64,000 nucleotides of DNA from Puniceicoccaceae bacterium K14. GTDB lineage: Bacteria; Verrucomicrobiota; Verrucomicrobiia; Opitutales; Opitutaceae. Position numbers and translations under genes: made by a program. This document shows, one piece after another, positions 36,662-45,525 of this stretch. Numbering within the stretch: position 1 is the stretch's first letter; every line of letters starts with the position of its first letter. The stretch is from assembly GCA_022538095.1 (NCBI GenBank), contig JAKYXN010000002.1:1-64000 (forward strand). The letters run 5' to 3'. Below the pieces are notes generated by a model that was given only the letters and a program-made list of their open reading frames with translations, searched no databases and was not told where the DNA came from.

Positions 36662-37867
36662 ATGAATTTATCCCTATTTCCTTCTCTAAAAAGTCAGATT
36701 TGCAGTGCTCTTGTCGCTATAGTAACTGCGGTTACCCTCAATGCTCAGCCTACCGACGAAGTTGTTCTGAACGATATGACAAATCCTACGATCATTTCTG
36801 TTAAACTGACCCCGAAGAACGGGCAGAAGCAATGGAATAGCGATTATGGGATATGGGAATATGTAAGAGGGGTGGAGGCGATTAAGAAATATCCAAAGGA
36901 TGAAAATGTAACTATCAAAATATTGGGCGATGCCGTTTACCAAATGTATGGAGAAACGGATTACAAGTATTGGAAGTTTCGTGTGATTTCGAACGAGTAC
37001 CTTGGTATGGACGCACCGAGTAGCGAGGATTTGATGGCGATTGTAGAATCAGACTTACCCAAATTTCTGTCACCTTATTGGTATAATAGAATCATTGGAG
37101 AGTTGGGTTCATTGTATATCGCAGACGACCCAAAATTCACCTGGCATACAACGAATTCAATGTCGTTTAATGTAGTTGCGGAATACCGTGCAAGAACTAG
37201 CGATATTCATGTGGAGGATATCGTGCAGCCGATTACTGTTCGGTTGTATCGAGAAAACGAGGAGTCGGAGTGGAATAATTTTATTTCAACGAGAGGACAG
37301 CAAAAATCCCTAAACAGAGCGGAGTATAGTCGCGATGAAGTTAAGTCGATGAAGACTTTGGCGTTTTTGGTAGAGGAAAAGAAGGCGGCCTCGATTGAGG
37401 TACCGGACTTGAAATTCGAATCCGCCCGTGATCTGGCGTTGGCATTAAGCGATAAACTTGTGAATGGCACTCCAGAAGAGGTAGAGGTGTTCTTATTGGC
37501 GACGCTAGCTCCAATGCATAAGGTTGAAGGTAGTGAAAAGCAATTTTCTCCCTTTGGGCAACAAACGGTTTCGCAGCTTATCCAAGAAGCCTTTACTGGA
37601 AAGTCTACTTACAGAGAGCAATTTTGTGAACAGCCATTTGTAGATGAGCAGCGTTCTTCTTCAAAACGGGTTTATTTGTCGGGGATCGGAAAGCGGGCTA
37701 AGCTTCAAGTAGCCTGTCAGCAGTACGGCGGCGGATACGTAGATGGTGTTAAGCAGGAGGGTAGTTTTAAAATAACTACGATTCAGATTTATATGGCGAA
37801 AAAGGCTGACGATATGGAGTTTTTCAATTCCTTCTCTAGTCGTTCGAAGGCTTGCCCAGGAGAGTGA
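36662..37867 (+). CDS. Secreted protein of unknown function
   Basis: A 401-residue protein with a clear signal peptide (ALVAIVTAVTLNAQ). The remainder alternates beta-rich and helical segments without a family motif I recognise. Visible features are a Tyr/Trp-rich stretch (YGIWEYVRGVEAIKKYPKDE and YKYWKFRVISNEY), an ELG...SMSFNVVAEYRARTSDIHV strand set, and four cysteines confined to the C-terminal half. The pattern is that of a lipid- or envelope-associated protein rather than an enzyme, but this is a guess. It stands alone between the ArsP-like permease and a convergent chemotaxis/kinase fusion. A perfect palindrome precedes it. Confidence 0.7.
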   Translation: MNLSLFPSLKSQICSALVAIVTAVTLNAQPTDEVVLNDMTNPTIISVKLTPKNGQKQWNSDYGIWEYVRGVEAIKKYPKDENVTIKILGDAVYQMYGETDYKYWKFRVISNEYLGMDAPSSEDLMAIVESDLPKFLSPYWYNRIIGELGSLYIADDPKFTWHTTNSMSFNVVAEYRARTSDIHVEDIVQPITVRLYRENEESEWNNFISTRGQQKSLNRAEYSRDEVKSMKTLAFLVEEKKAASIEVPDLKFESARDLALALSDKLVNGTPEEVEVFLLATLAPMHKVEGSEKQFSPFGQQTVSQLIQEAFTGKSTYREQFCEQPFVDEQRSSSKRVYLSGIGKRAKLQVACQQYGGGYVDGVKQEGSFKITTIQIYMAKKADDMEFFNSFSSRSKACPGE

Positions 37868-37959
37868 GTGTAAGTTGTCCGCAAGCTGTATAGACTGAAT
37901 GGAAACACCCTGTTAGGTGTGTGTCGATTTCGTACGTTTTTAGGCTGGGCAGGATTCCA

Positions 37960-40900
37960 TTAAAAAGTGACAGCTAGTGGAAAGTGTTTTTGTAGGCACT
38001 CCTTGAGAATTGTGATCGTCATTGGCTTGGCTATGAAGCCGTTCATGCCGACCTCTACGCATTCTTTACGACATTGGGGAGTTACGTTTGCTGTTACCGC
38101 GACGATAGGTATGTCAGAATTAAGCTCTCGAATTGCGCGTGCTGTTTGCAATCCATTGAGCTTGTCCATGTTTAAATCCATGAATACGATGTCATACTCT
38201 TTCGAAGTCAACAGTTCGATCCCTTGGTGGCCGTCAGCCGCTTGGTCTGACTGAATACCTAAGGAATGTAGAATTTTAATGAAGATTTCTCGGTTGAGTT
38301 CGTTGTCTTCGACGATAAGAGCATTTAAATCATGGTCTATTTTGTCAGAGGGATTTGAGGTATCGCCGATGCCCATATTTTCATCGAAGCTTGCAAGTGT
38401 GATTTCAAACCAGAAAGTAGAGCCTTTGTTCGGTTGGCTTTCGACCCCAATTTTGCCTCCCATTATTTCGACTAAACTTTTGCATATGCTTAGTCCAAGT
38501 CCAGTTCCGCCGTATTTTCGCGTTGTAGAGCTATCACTCTGAGTGAAGGGCGCGAAGATTTTTGATATTGTTTGAGCGTCTATGCCAATACCTTCGTCGA
38601 TTACTTCGAACCGCAGTTTTGTTCGCTTTTTATTTTTATCCAAAATTTGGGCATTAACGGTCACTTGACCAGTTTCGGTGAATTTAATCGCGTTGCCTAT
38701 CAAGTTCATGAGTACTTGTCGCAAGCGGGTTGGGTCTCCGACTAGCCATATTTGCTCTGAGATTGGATTGCTTTTGCTATCGATAATTTTTTCAGAGGAG
38801 GAAACATTTGGCTTTGGGAGAACGGAGCTTCTCGATTGAATGATCAGATCTTGCAGATTGAAGGGTACATTCTCTAGTTCAATGGATTCTGCTTCGAGTT
38901 TTGAGAAGTCAAGTATATCGCCTATGATCGCCAAGAGGCTTTGGCCAGCGAGATTGATTGGTTCCAAGCTTTCGCGAACCCGAGTGTCAATTTCCGATCC
39001 GAGTAGCAGCTCTGAGTATCCAATTATTGAATTCAAAGGTGTTCGAATCTCATGAGACATCATGGCGAGGAATTCGCTTTTTGCCCTGCTAGCGGTTTCT
39101 GCTTTTTCTGCGAGATTTGCTAGTTTCCTAGCGGTTTCTTTGGTCTGGCATAAGAGAATTTCGTTTTCGTCGCATTTGTCTCGAAGACTAAGTTCGAGCA
39201 GTTTCTGGCTGTGAATATTCTGGGTGGTTCCCACCATTTTGAGAGCTTTACCTTCGGGGTCTCTTGAGATAACTTCCCCTAAATCCTTAACCCATACCCA
39301 ATTACCGTCGTGAGCACGATAGCGGTGCTCGGAAACCCAGCGTTTTGTTTTCCCATCTAGGTGGTCTTGTAATCCCTTGCGCACTCTTTTGATATCCTCG
39401 GGATGGGTCGCATTGATCCAACCTTTGAAAGTGTTTGGAATGTTCATCTGGTCGTATCCAAGAATACATTCGAATGATCCCTGACTGGCCGAATAGGTAA
39501 GAAGTTTATCTAGGTTCAGATCCCAATCCCACCACACAAGATGGGAAACAGTTACCGCCATTTCCAATCGGTTTTGGGCCTGCTTAACATCGGTGATGTC
39601 GGTAAAGGTAACAATCACTCCACTGGTAATGTTGGCCTCTAAATTAAAGGGAAACATGCGCACCATGAGTGACTTGTCGTCTTGAGTCTTGGCTTCGAAC
39701 GAGATTGGCTCTTTTTGCTCGAGAACTTTACCTACGCGGCGAAGGAATTTTTTGTGATTGCCGAGGGCATAGGCAATATCTTCTAGCGGTCGGCCTATAT
39801 CTTCCGGCAGTAGATTAAAGATCGAAGTAACTGCTTCATTGTATTTTCTAATTCGAAGGCCAGAGTCCAAATATATGATACCAATATCGACCAAGCTAGA
39901 AAGGAGTCGATCGTGGTCTTCGTTGAGGTGTTGCAATTCGCAGTTTTTAAGCTCGAATTCCGAGTTTACGGAAAAGAGTTCTTCGTTGACCGAATGTAAT
40001 TCTTCGTTGGTGCTTTGTAGTTCTTCGTTGGAAGCGAGTAATTCTTCGTTGGCAGCTTGTAACTCTTCATTGCTAGTTTGTGCCTGTTCGATGGCAGCTT
40101 GCATGTTCTCACGACTCGCTTGCAGCTCTAGTTCTAGTTCTGCAACCCTCTTACTCAAGCATTCGCCCGACTCATATGATTCCTCTGGCGTTCCATCGGA
40201 AAGGGGTTCACGATTTTCTGAATCCTGTGGTGCCCTGGCGGTTCTTAGTAAAGAAACGAAGTAGTGGGGTTCCTGCGACTTTGTTGGCAAGGGGTCGACT
40301 CGTAAGTCAACGAGAGAGCGCGTGTCAGAGTTGTCGTCTCGGACACCTCTCATTGTGAATGGACCATCTTTGGTTCTCGAACGTTGCAAGCAGGTGCTGA
40401 GCGCTAGATGCAAATCGCCTGCTAGTTGATCGAAAAGAGAGTTAGCAGCTCTGCCAGAAACCGGTTTGAGGTAGGGATTGGGGTCTCCTACGTAGTGTAG
40501 GACCTGGCCCTGCTCGTCGATGATGAATCCGTCTCCAACTTTTGAGGATATGATCGTATCGTAATCGTGCAAGAGTTGGGGGTCGATAGAGACTCCTTTT
40601 TTCGATTCCCATTTGCGCAACACCGGCTGGGTTGCGTGTGGCGATAGGCTAGAAGGTAGGCCGATTACAGAAATATTTTTATTTTTCCGAAAAATGCGGC
40701 CGCGCGAATCGAGAGTGTCTAATCCGAGCTTATTCGTATCAGGATTTTCACTCGCACCCAAAGTGAGGCATCCTCCTTTTCTGAGTCCGTAGAGGAGCAT
40801 TGAAATTGCTCGATCCTGCGCATTGGGTTCAAGATAAATGAGGAGATTGCGACAAGTGACTAAGTCGAGTCGCGTGAAGGGGGGATCGGCTAGTAAATTG

Positions 40901-42063
40901 TGAGAGGCGAATACAATTTTTGATCGTAGATAATTGGATACGCGATAGGAACCTCCTTTGAGAGTAAAGTATTTGTCCCTCAAATTTTGAGGAACTGGTT
41001 TAAGATCTTCGCTTGTGTAAATGCCTTCAGATGCAGCGGCGAGCGAACCTTGGTGCAAATCTGTAGCGAATACACTTATATCCCCGTTGTATTCGATTTT
41101 TTCAGCCTCTTCCAAAAGTAACATGGCCAGAGAATAGACTTCTTGCCCGGTTGCGCATCCGGCGACCCAGGCTCGGAATTCTGTGGGTTTAGCTTGGCTG
41201 AGCAATCCGGGGATGGTTTCCTTTTTAAGGAATTCCCACATGTAATCGTCGCGATAGAAGGAGCTGACGCCGATAAGTAAGTCTCGAAATAGCTCGTCGA
41301 TCTCCTCTGGATTGTCGGCAAGCATCTTTCCGTACTCGACGATGGAGGCGTTGTTTGTCTTTTCGATTCTGCGTTGAATGCGTCGAAGTACAGTCGAATC
41401 CTTGTAATTCTCAATGTTCAGGCCGTAGCTACGTTTCAGTGCATTTGTGACCAGTTGGATGCCGGTGGCTGTTGTTGAGTTTGGGTGTGAAATTGGGGTG
41501 GGTTTGAAATCCGGGTTTATTAAAACTTCTGACATTTGGTCAGGACGAAGAATATGATCGTAGGCTCCGCTTACGATAACGCTGCGAGGCATCCCATCGA
41601 ACTCAGCTGAGTCCGGATCCTGCACAAATACTGTTCCACCTGCTGCCTTGATTTTTTGACAACCTTTCATTCCGTCCGAGCCGGTACCAGAAAGGATGAT
41701 CCCGTGGGAGCTCTCGCCAAATTGTTCTGCGAGCGAGTTGAAAAACACATCAACTGGTAGCGATGGCGTCCCTGTGGATGCTTCTAGCTGAAGTCTGTTA
41801 GCGATGACGCGTAGGACTTTTCGTGGAGGTATCAGGTAGACGTGGTTAGGATAGATTTTTTCTCCGTCTTCTGCGGAGGAAATTGTCATCTTGGTGTGAC
41901 GGGCTAGGAGTTCTGCCATCAGACTTTTGAAGTCAGGCGAGAGGTGTTGGATGACAACGTAGGAAATGCCCAAGTTATCATCAACCGCATGGAAAAACGA
42001 CTCGAGCGCTTTTAGGCCACCCGCTGATGCACCGATTCCGATAATTTTGGGCTTAGTCGGCAT
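37960..42063 (-). CDS. CheB-CheR-PAS-histidine kinase-receiver fusion
   Basis: A single 1367-residue cytoplasmic signalling protein. The CheB methylesterase domain (about 1-190) has Ser13 in GASAGG, His40 in QHLSP and Asp130 in GSDGMKG. The CheR methyltransferase domain (about 200-460) shows [14 protein letters not shown] and [15 protein letters not shown]-like segment (about 495-600) and a coiled coil built from NEEL heptads (about 640-705) precede PAS domains (about 715-960). A histidine kinase carries His1004 in SHEIRTP and ATP-binding motifs NAIKFT and [10 protein letters not shown] receiver has phospho-acceptor Asp1296 in VFMDLNM. Such fusions occur in environmental bacteria; no chemoreceptor lies near it, so it probably senses through its PAS domains. 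Confidence 0.94.
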   Translation of the reverse strand: MPTKPKIIGIGASAGGLKALESFFHAVDDNLGISYVVIQHLSPDFKSLMAELLARHTKMTISSAEDGEKIYPNHVYLIPPRKVLRVIANRLQLEASTGTPSLPVDVFFNSLAEQFGESSHGIILSGTGSDGMKGCQKIKAAGGTVFVQDPDSAEFDGMPRSVIVSGAYDHILRPDQMSEVLINPDFKPTPISHPNSTTATGIQLVTNALKRSYGLNIENYKDSTVLRRIQRRIEKTNNASIVEYGKMLADNPEEIDELFRDLLIGVSSFYRDDYMWEFLKKETIPGLLSQAKPTEFRAWVAGCATGQEVYSLAMLLLEEAEKIEYNGDISVFATDLHQGSLAAASEGIYTSEDLKPVPQNLRDKYFTLKGGSYRVSNYLRSKIVFASHNLLADPPFTRLDLVTCRNLLIYLEPNAQDRAISMLLYGLRKGGCLTLGASENPDTNKLGLDTLDSRGRIFRKNKNISVIGLPSSLSPHATQPVLRKWESKKGVSIDPQLLHDYDTIISSKVGDGFIIDEQGQVLHYVGDPNPYLKPVSGRAANSLFDQLAGDLHLALSTCLQRSRTKDGPFTMRGVRDDNSDTRSLVDLRVDPLPTKSQEPHYFVSLLRTARAPQDSENREPLSDGTPEESYESGECLSKRVAELELELQASRENMQAAIEQAQTSNEELQAANEELLASNEELQSTNEELHSVNEELFSVNSEFELKNCELQHLNEDHDRLLSSLVDIGIIYLDSGLRIRKYNEAVTSIFNLLPEDIGRPLEDIAYALGNHKKFLRRVGKVLEQKEPISFEAKTQDDKSLMVRMFPFNLEANITSGVIVTFTDITDVKQAQNRLEMAVTVSHLVWWDWDLNLDKLLTYSASQGSFECILGYDQMNIPNTFKGWINATHPEDIKRVRKGLQDHLDGKTKRWVSEHRYRAHDGNWVWVKDLGEVISRDPEGKALKMVGTTQNIHSQKLLELSLRDKCDENEILLCQTKETARKLANLAEKAETASRAKSEFLAMMSHEIRTPLNSIIGYSELLLGSEIDTRVRESLEPINLAGQSLLAIIGDILDFSKLEAESIELENVPFNLQDLIIQSRSSVLPKPNVSSSEKIIDSKSNPISEQIWLVGDPTRLRQVLMNLIGNAIKFTETGQVTVNAQILDKNKKRTKLRFEVIDEGIGIDAQTISKIFAPFTQSDSSTTRKYGGTGLGLSICKSLVEIMGGKIGVESQPNKGSTFWFEITLASFDENMGIGDTSNPSDKIDHDLNALIVEDNELNREIFIKILHSLGIQSDQAADGHQGIELLTSKEYDIVFMDLNMDKLNGLQTARAIRELNSDIPIVAVTANVTPQCRKECVEVGMNGFIAKPMTITILKECLQKHFPLAVTF

Positions 42064-42429
42064 AGGTAAGAGTATTGAGTTAGGACGCTGATTATGGATG
42101 GTGTAAAAATCAGTGTTTAAACTTAGGAAAAATCCCGAAAAATCAACTCATCCAGGGACTTATTACGTTTTACTGAAGCCAGGTGAAGTACTTATGAACA
42201 ACTACTGAGACAAAACGCTGAATAAAAAGTCGATTAAAGTTCACGAATTAACCGTGTGGCTCGGTTTCCGCTGAGGAGATGGGATGCTAGACGTTTTGAT
42301 TTTATTCGCTGTTGGTGTTGGGGCCCGTGTGTTTAATCTGTTTGAATAGCTGATTACTTTTGAGGAGGATCAATTTCGAAGCCCGATTGTCTGGCATTGA
42401 TGGCTTTTGATCTTAAAGCGTGTTACCAA
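42064..42429. other. Divergent intergenic region, no gene seen
   Basis: About 330-365 bp between the CheB-CheR fusion and the ABC ATPase gene. No open frame resembles a protein and no strong hairpin was found. An AGGAGG-like sequence at 42363-42368 is too far from the chosen start to act as its ribosome site. I looked for a Zur-like operator for the ABC module and did not find a convincing one. Confidence 0.35.
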
Positions 42430-43128
42430 ATGCTCTTGTTGAATATTGAGAATCTCGAAAAAAAATTCCGATCAGGAAAGTCTTGGTCGGACCCGGTTCT
42501 TACTGTGGATAGCTTCTCATTGGAAGCGGGACAGCAAATTGCGGTTAAGGGGCCGAGTGGTTGTGGAAAGACTACCTTCCTCCATTTGATCGCAGGTATC
42601 GCAACGGCGACGAGCGGAACTATACGGATTGGAGATTCGGAGCTTACCGATTTGAGCGAAGCTGAAAGAGATCAATTTCGGGCGAAAAATATCGGATACG
42701 TTTTTCAGAGTTTTCATCTCATGCGCGATTTTACCTGCTTGGAAAATGTTGAGCTTGGAATGTCTTTTGGAGCGACGGTCGACCAGGAGTTTGCTCGATC
42801 ACTTTTGGTTCGGGTGGGCTTGGAGGATCGCTTGAACTACCGAGCATCGGAACTTTCTATTGGCCAGCAGCAGCGAGTGGCGGTGGCGCGTGCGTTGGCG
42901 AATCGGCCTAAGCTAGTCTTGGCGGATGAACCTACGGGGAGTTTAGATGAAGTTGCGAGTCGAAGGGTCGTTTCTCTCTTGCAGCAACTTTGCCAAGAAA
43001 ACGGGGCTACCTTGTTGCTTGTTAGTCATGACAGGCAAGTTGTGGATAGTTTCGAGGAGAAGATCGATTTTGCGAATCTGAACAAAGCGACGCTTGGGAA
43101 AGGGGGGGGCAGGCATGAATCCGTTTAG
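42430..43128 (+). CDS. ABC transporter ATPase, LolD/MacB type
   Basis: A 232-residue ATPase from the ATG at 42430; in-frame starts at 42397 (TTG) and 42400 (ATG) would add about ten residues. Walker [10 protein letters not shown]-loop YVFQSFHL, signature LSIGQQQR, Walker B LVLADEPT and the switch His in LLVSHDRQ are all present, so it should hydrolyse ATP. The spacing and sequence match LolD/MacB-type subunits that pair with FtsX-like permeases. Its 3' end overlaps the permease start by 14 bp, so the two are made together. Confidence 0.93.
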   Translation: MLLLNIENLEKKFRSGKSWSDPVLTVDSFSLEAGQQIAVKGPSGCGKTTFLHLIAGIATATSGTIRIGDSELTDLSEAERDQFRAKNIGYVFQSFHLMRDFTCLENVELGMSFGATVDQEFARSLLVRVGLEDRLNYRASELSIGQQQRVAVARALANRPKLVLADEPTGSLDEVASRRVVSLLQQLCQENGATLLLVSHDRQVVDSFEEKIDFANLNKATLGKGGGRHESV

Positions 43129-44317
43129 GATCGCAGCCAAAGGTATTCTTAGCCGGGCAGTCAGCAGTTCGGTGACTGCTGCTTCGATTGCTTTGTCGGT
43201 TTGCCTGCTTTTGCTTGTCTGGGCATTTAAGGCGGAGGCGGAGAGGAGTTTCGCGTCGGCGGATGGTGGGTTTGATGCGGTATTGGGGCCACGGGGCTCG
43301 AAGTTGCAGATTGTCCTCAATGCGCTTTACCACATCGATGATTCGCCCGGCCTAATGGGTTGGAGCGATTACGAGCAAATCAAGGCAAGCCGTGCTGTGT
43401 CTGCTGCGTACCCTATTGCTGTTGGAGATAATTATTTGGGCGTTCGTTTGGTGGGTACAGTGCCTGAGTATTTGGCGGATCATAAATATCGAGAGGGGGT
43501 CGGGTTTGAATTGGAAGAAGGAGGACGCTTGTTCACAGGCGAAAAGCTGGAAGCGGTTGTGGGAAGTCAGGCTGCGAAGCGTTTAGGCCTAGGCATTGGC
43601 GACACCTTTCAACCGTATCATGGATTGATCTACGATCCTCAAGCGAAGCATCAGGAGATTTATAGCGTGGTGGGCGTATTGGGTGCAACCGGCACACCAG
43701 CTGATCGGGTAATTTGGATTCCGGTTGCCGGAATCCAAAACATGAGTGGTCATGCAGCAGCTGCCGCAGAATCAGTTAACGCGGTTCTGTTGAAATTTCA
43801 CGAAGGAGCTCGTACAGCAGGTTTTCAACTGGACATGCTATACAATCGACGGGGCGATCGCTTGACCTTGGCTTGGCCTGCGAGTCAAAGCGTTTTGAGA
43901 TTGTTTGAAAAGCTCAGTTGGTTTGATTTGGCTCTTCGTTCAATCGCAGCATTGGTAGCAGTGATTGCAGCTGCAGGCGTAACTGCTACGTTGTATAATT
44001 CGATGAATGAACGAAAAAGGGACATCGCAGTGTGGCGAGCATTGGGGGCCCGTAGACGAGTTGTGTTTGGTATTATCACTTTGGAGTCGATGGGGATTGT
44101 TTTAGCAGGCTTAGTAGCAGGATTCGTTTTGTATTTAGTAGTCGGTTATGCTGCGGCTGGCTTGTTGAGGGAGCGATCTGGAGTTGTCTTCAGTGTTCTC
44201 GCTCCCAATAGTGCCTTCTGGGGCGTGCCTCTCGGAGTGTTGGGAATTGGTTTTCTTGCGGGCCTCGCACCCGCAATCAAAGCGTATACGGTAAATGTGA
44301 CAAAGGATTTAGTATGA
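43115..44317 (+). CDS. FtsX/MacB-type ABC permease
   Basis: A 400-residue permease using the ATG at 43115, preceded by a G-rich ribosome-binding stretch (AAAGGGGGGGG). One N-terminal membrane helix (ASIALSVCLLLLVWAF) is followed by a large periplasmic domain (about 40-270) with LGPRGSKLQIVLNALYHI and RVIWIPVAGI. Three C-terminal helices (from about 282) end the protein, the FtsX/MacB topology. The ERKRDIAVWRALGARRR loop is the coupling motif typical of this class. Partner genes on both sides overlap by 14 bp and 4 bp. The system may extract or hand over a lipoprotein or metal-loaded protein rather than pump ions. Confidence 0.9.
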   Translation: MNPFRIAAKGILSRAVSSSVTAASIALSVCLLLLVWAFKAEAERSFASADGGFDAVLGPRGSKLQIVLNALYHIDDSPGLMGWSDYEQIKASRAVSAAYPIAVGDNYLGVRLVGTVPEYLADHKYREGVGFELEEGGRLFTGEKLEAVVGSQAAKRLGLGIGDTFQPYHGLIYDPQAKHQEIYSVVGVLGATGTPADRVIWIPVAGIQNMSGHAAAAAESVNAVLLKFHEGARTAGFQLDMLYNRRGDRLTLAWPASQSVLRLFEKLSWFDLALRSIAALVAVIAAAGVTATLYNSMNERKRDIAVWRALGARRRVVFGIITLESMGIVLAGLVAGFVLYLVVGYAAAGLLRERSGVVFSVLAPNSAFWGVPLGVLGIGFLAGLAPAIKAYTVNVTKDLV

Positions 44318-44823
44318 AGATGAGAAAGAGGAAAAAGTGTTGGGAACAAAGTCTTTCTGCGTTGGCAATCTTGGCCGCTGCATTTGTAATGACTGGTTGC
44401 GGAGGTGAAGAGAAGCATCATAACCACGACCATTCGCACCACCATGTTCATGCCCACCACGCACCTCATGGAGGAGCGTTGTCTATGCTTGGGGATCATG
44501 CTTTTCAGTTGGAGCTAGTGCCAGACGGAGATTCTGGGAACCTTGCCCTTTACGTACTTGATGGCGAAGCGGAAAATTTTATTCGAGTTTCAATTACAGA
44601 ATTTGAAGCAACCGCAATTGCTGGAGAAGGGCAATGGAACCTAAAGTTTGAAGCGGTTGCAAGCGAGGCGACTGGGGAGACAGTGGGGAGTAGTTCATAC
44701 TTCATTGCTTCAGCTCCTGAAGTTTCTAAATTGGCTCAGTTCGACGTTCAGATTGGGAGTATCGAACTTTTAGGCAATTTGTTCGAGAACGTTTCGATTC
44801 CGTATCCGGAAGGGAAGCACTAG
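44314..44823 (+). CDS. Histidine-rich lipoprotein, probable metal binder
   Basis: A 169-residue lipoprotein. The lipobox MTGC puts the acylated Cys at 29. Immediately after it, within about 18 residues, 11 histidines are concentrated (HHNHDHSHHHVHAHHAPH), a pattern typical of zinc or nickel buffering. The remaining beta-rich domain (LELVPDGDSGNLALYVLDG, then QFDVQIGSIELLG) resembles periplasmic metal-handling proteins with a His-rich lid. It overlaps the permease by 4 bp and precedes a DUF3299 gene by 5 bp. ABC ATPase, permease, His-rich protein and DUF3299 are together reminiscent of the zrg zinc-uptake clusters of Vibrio, recalled from memory and not verified. Confidence 0.85.
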   Translation: MKMRKRKKCWEQSLSALAILAAAFVMTGCGGEEKHHNHDHSHHHVHAHHAPHGGALSMLGDHAFQLELVPDGDSGNLALYVLDGEAENFIRVSITEFEATAIAGEGQWNLKFEAVASEATGETVGSSSYFIASAPEVSKLAQFDVQIGSIELLGNLFENVSIPYPEGKH

Positions 44824-44828
44824 GGATT

Positions 44829-45365
44829 ATGAGTAGAAAAAAAATAACTACTTCGATTTCATTGGGAAAGCTAATTCTGGCGCTACAGGCGTTATTGCTA
44901 GGAGTTGTTGCGGCCCATGGTGATGCTTACTCTATTGTCGATTTCAATCAGTTGGCATCGTTACCGTATGACCCTGTCGTTCCGGAGAATGTGAAGAAGA
45001 TCTACGTACGAGACGACCGCGAGTACCTTGAGCAATATGTGCCGGCGGAGGTATTGGCTCTTGATGGCAAGCCAGTGGAGATTGCTGGCTATATGCTACC
45101 GCTAGCGATAAAGGACGAAAAGGTGAGCGAATTTTTATTAATGGCTGACACGACAGCGTGTTGTTACGGTATTATGCCTGCCTTTAATGCAATGGTTTTC
45201 GCTAAATCGAAGAAGGGGGTAAATCTCTTTGACAATCTCCCTGTTCGAATTCGAGGAGTGTTGAAGGTAGAGGAAGTGTGGCAGCAAGGGTTCTTTAGTC
45301 ATTTGTACTATTTGGAAGTTGAGGAGCTCGCATTTGGTTTTGGCTTAGGGATCCCAATGAAGTGA
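44829..45365 (+). CDS. Secreted DUF3299-type protein
   Basis: A 178-residue protein with a signal peptide (ends LLGVVAAHGDA). The DUF3299 pattern is evident: a central PAEVLALDGKPVEIAGYMLPL, then VSEFLLMADTTACCYGIMPAFNAMV with the family's paired cysteines, and LPVRIRGVLKVEEV. The fold is OB-like and the CC pair may bind a metal. It is the last gene of the ABC/His-rich lipoprotein operon, 5 bp after its neighbour. Function in metal transfer is inferred from the operon. Confidence 0.85.
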   Translation: MSRKKITTSISLGKLILALQALLLGVVAAHGDAYSIVDFNQLASLPYDPVVPENVKKIYVRDDREYLEQYVPAEVLALDGKPVEIAGYMLPLAIKDEKVSEFLLMADTTACCYGIMPAFNAMVFAKSKKGVNLFDNLPVRIRGVLKVEEVWQQGFFSHLYYLEVEELAFGFGLGIPMK

Positions 45366-45525
45366 TTTCTGTTTCTGCATCTTTTTGCGGTTAGGGTTGG
45401 CTTGAGTCTTGTCTTTTGACTTTTGATTTACGCGAGGGACGAGATTAGAGGTCGCAGTGACTTCGTAGTTATCTATTCTCATACTCGTTGGCGTTGATTT
45501 TGTGACCCGCCCAATCTTGTATACC

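Noticed and set aside
39839-40264. Serine-rich plus-strand open frame
   Set aside because: It is the reverse of the NEEL coiled-coil repeats in the signalling fusion.
44146-44499. Minus-strand open frame across the permease end and the His-rich segment
   Set aside because: Its methionine/valine run is the antisense of histidine codons.
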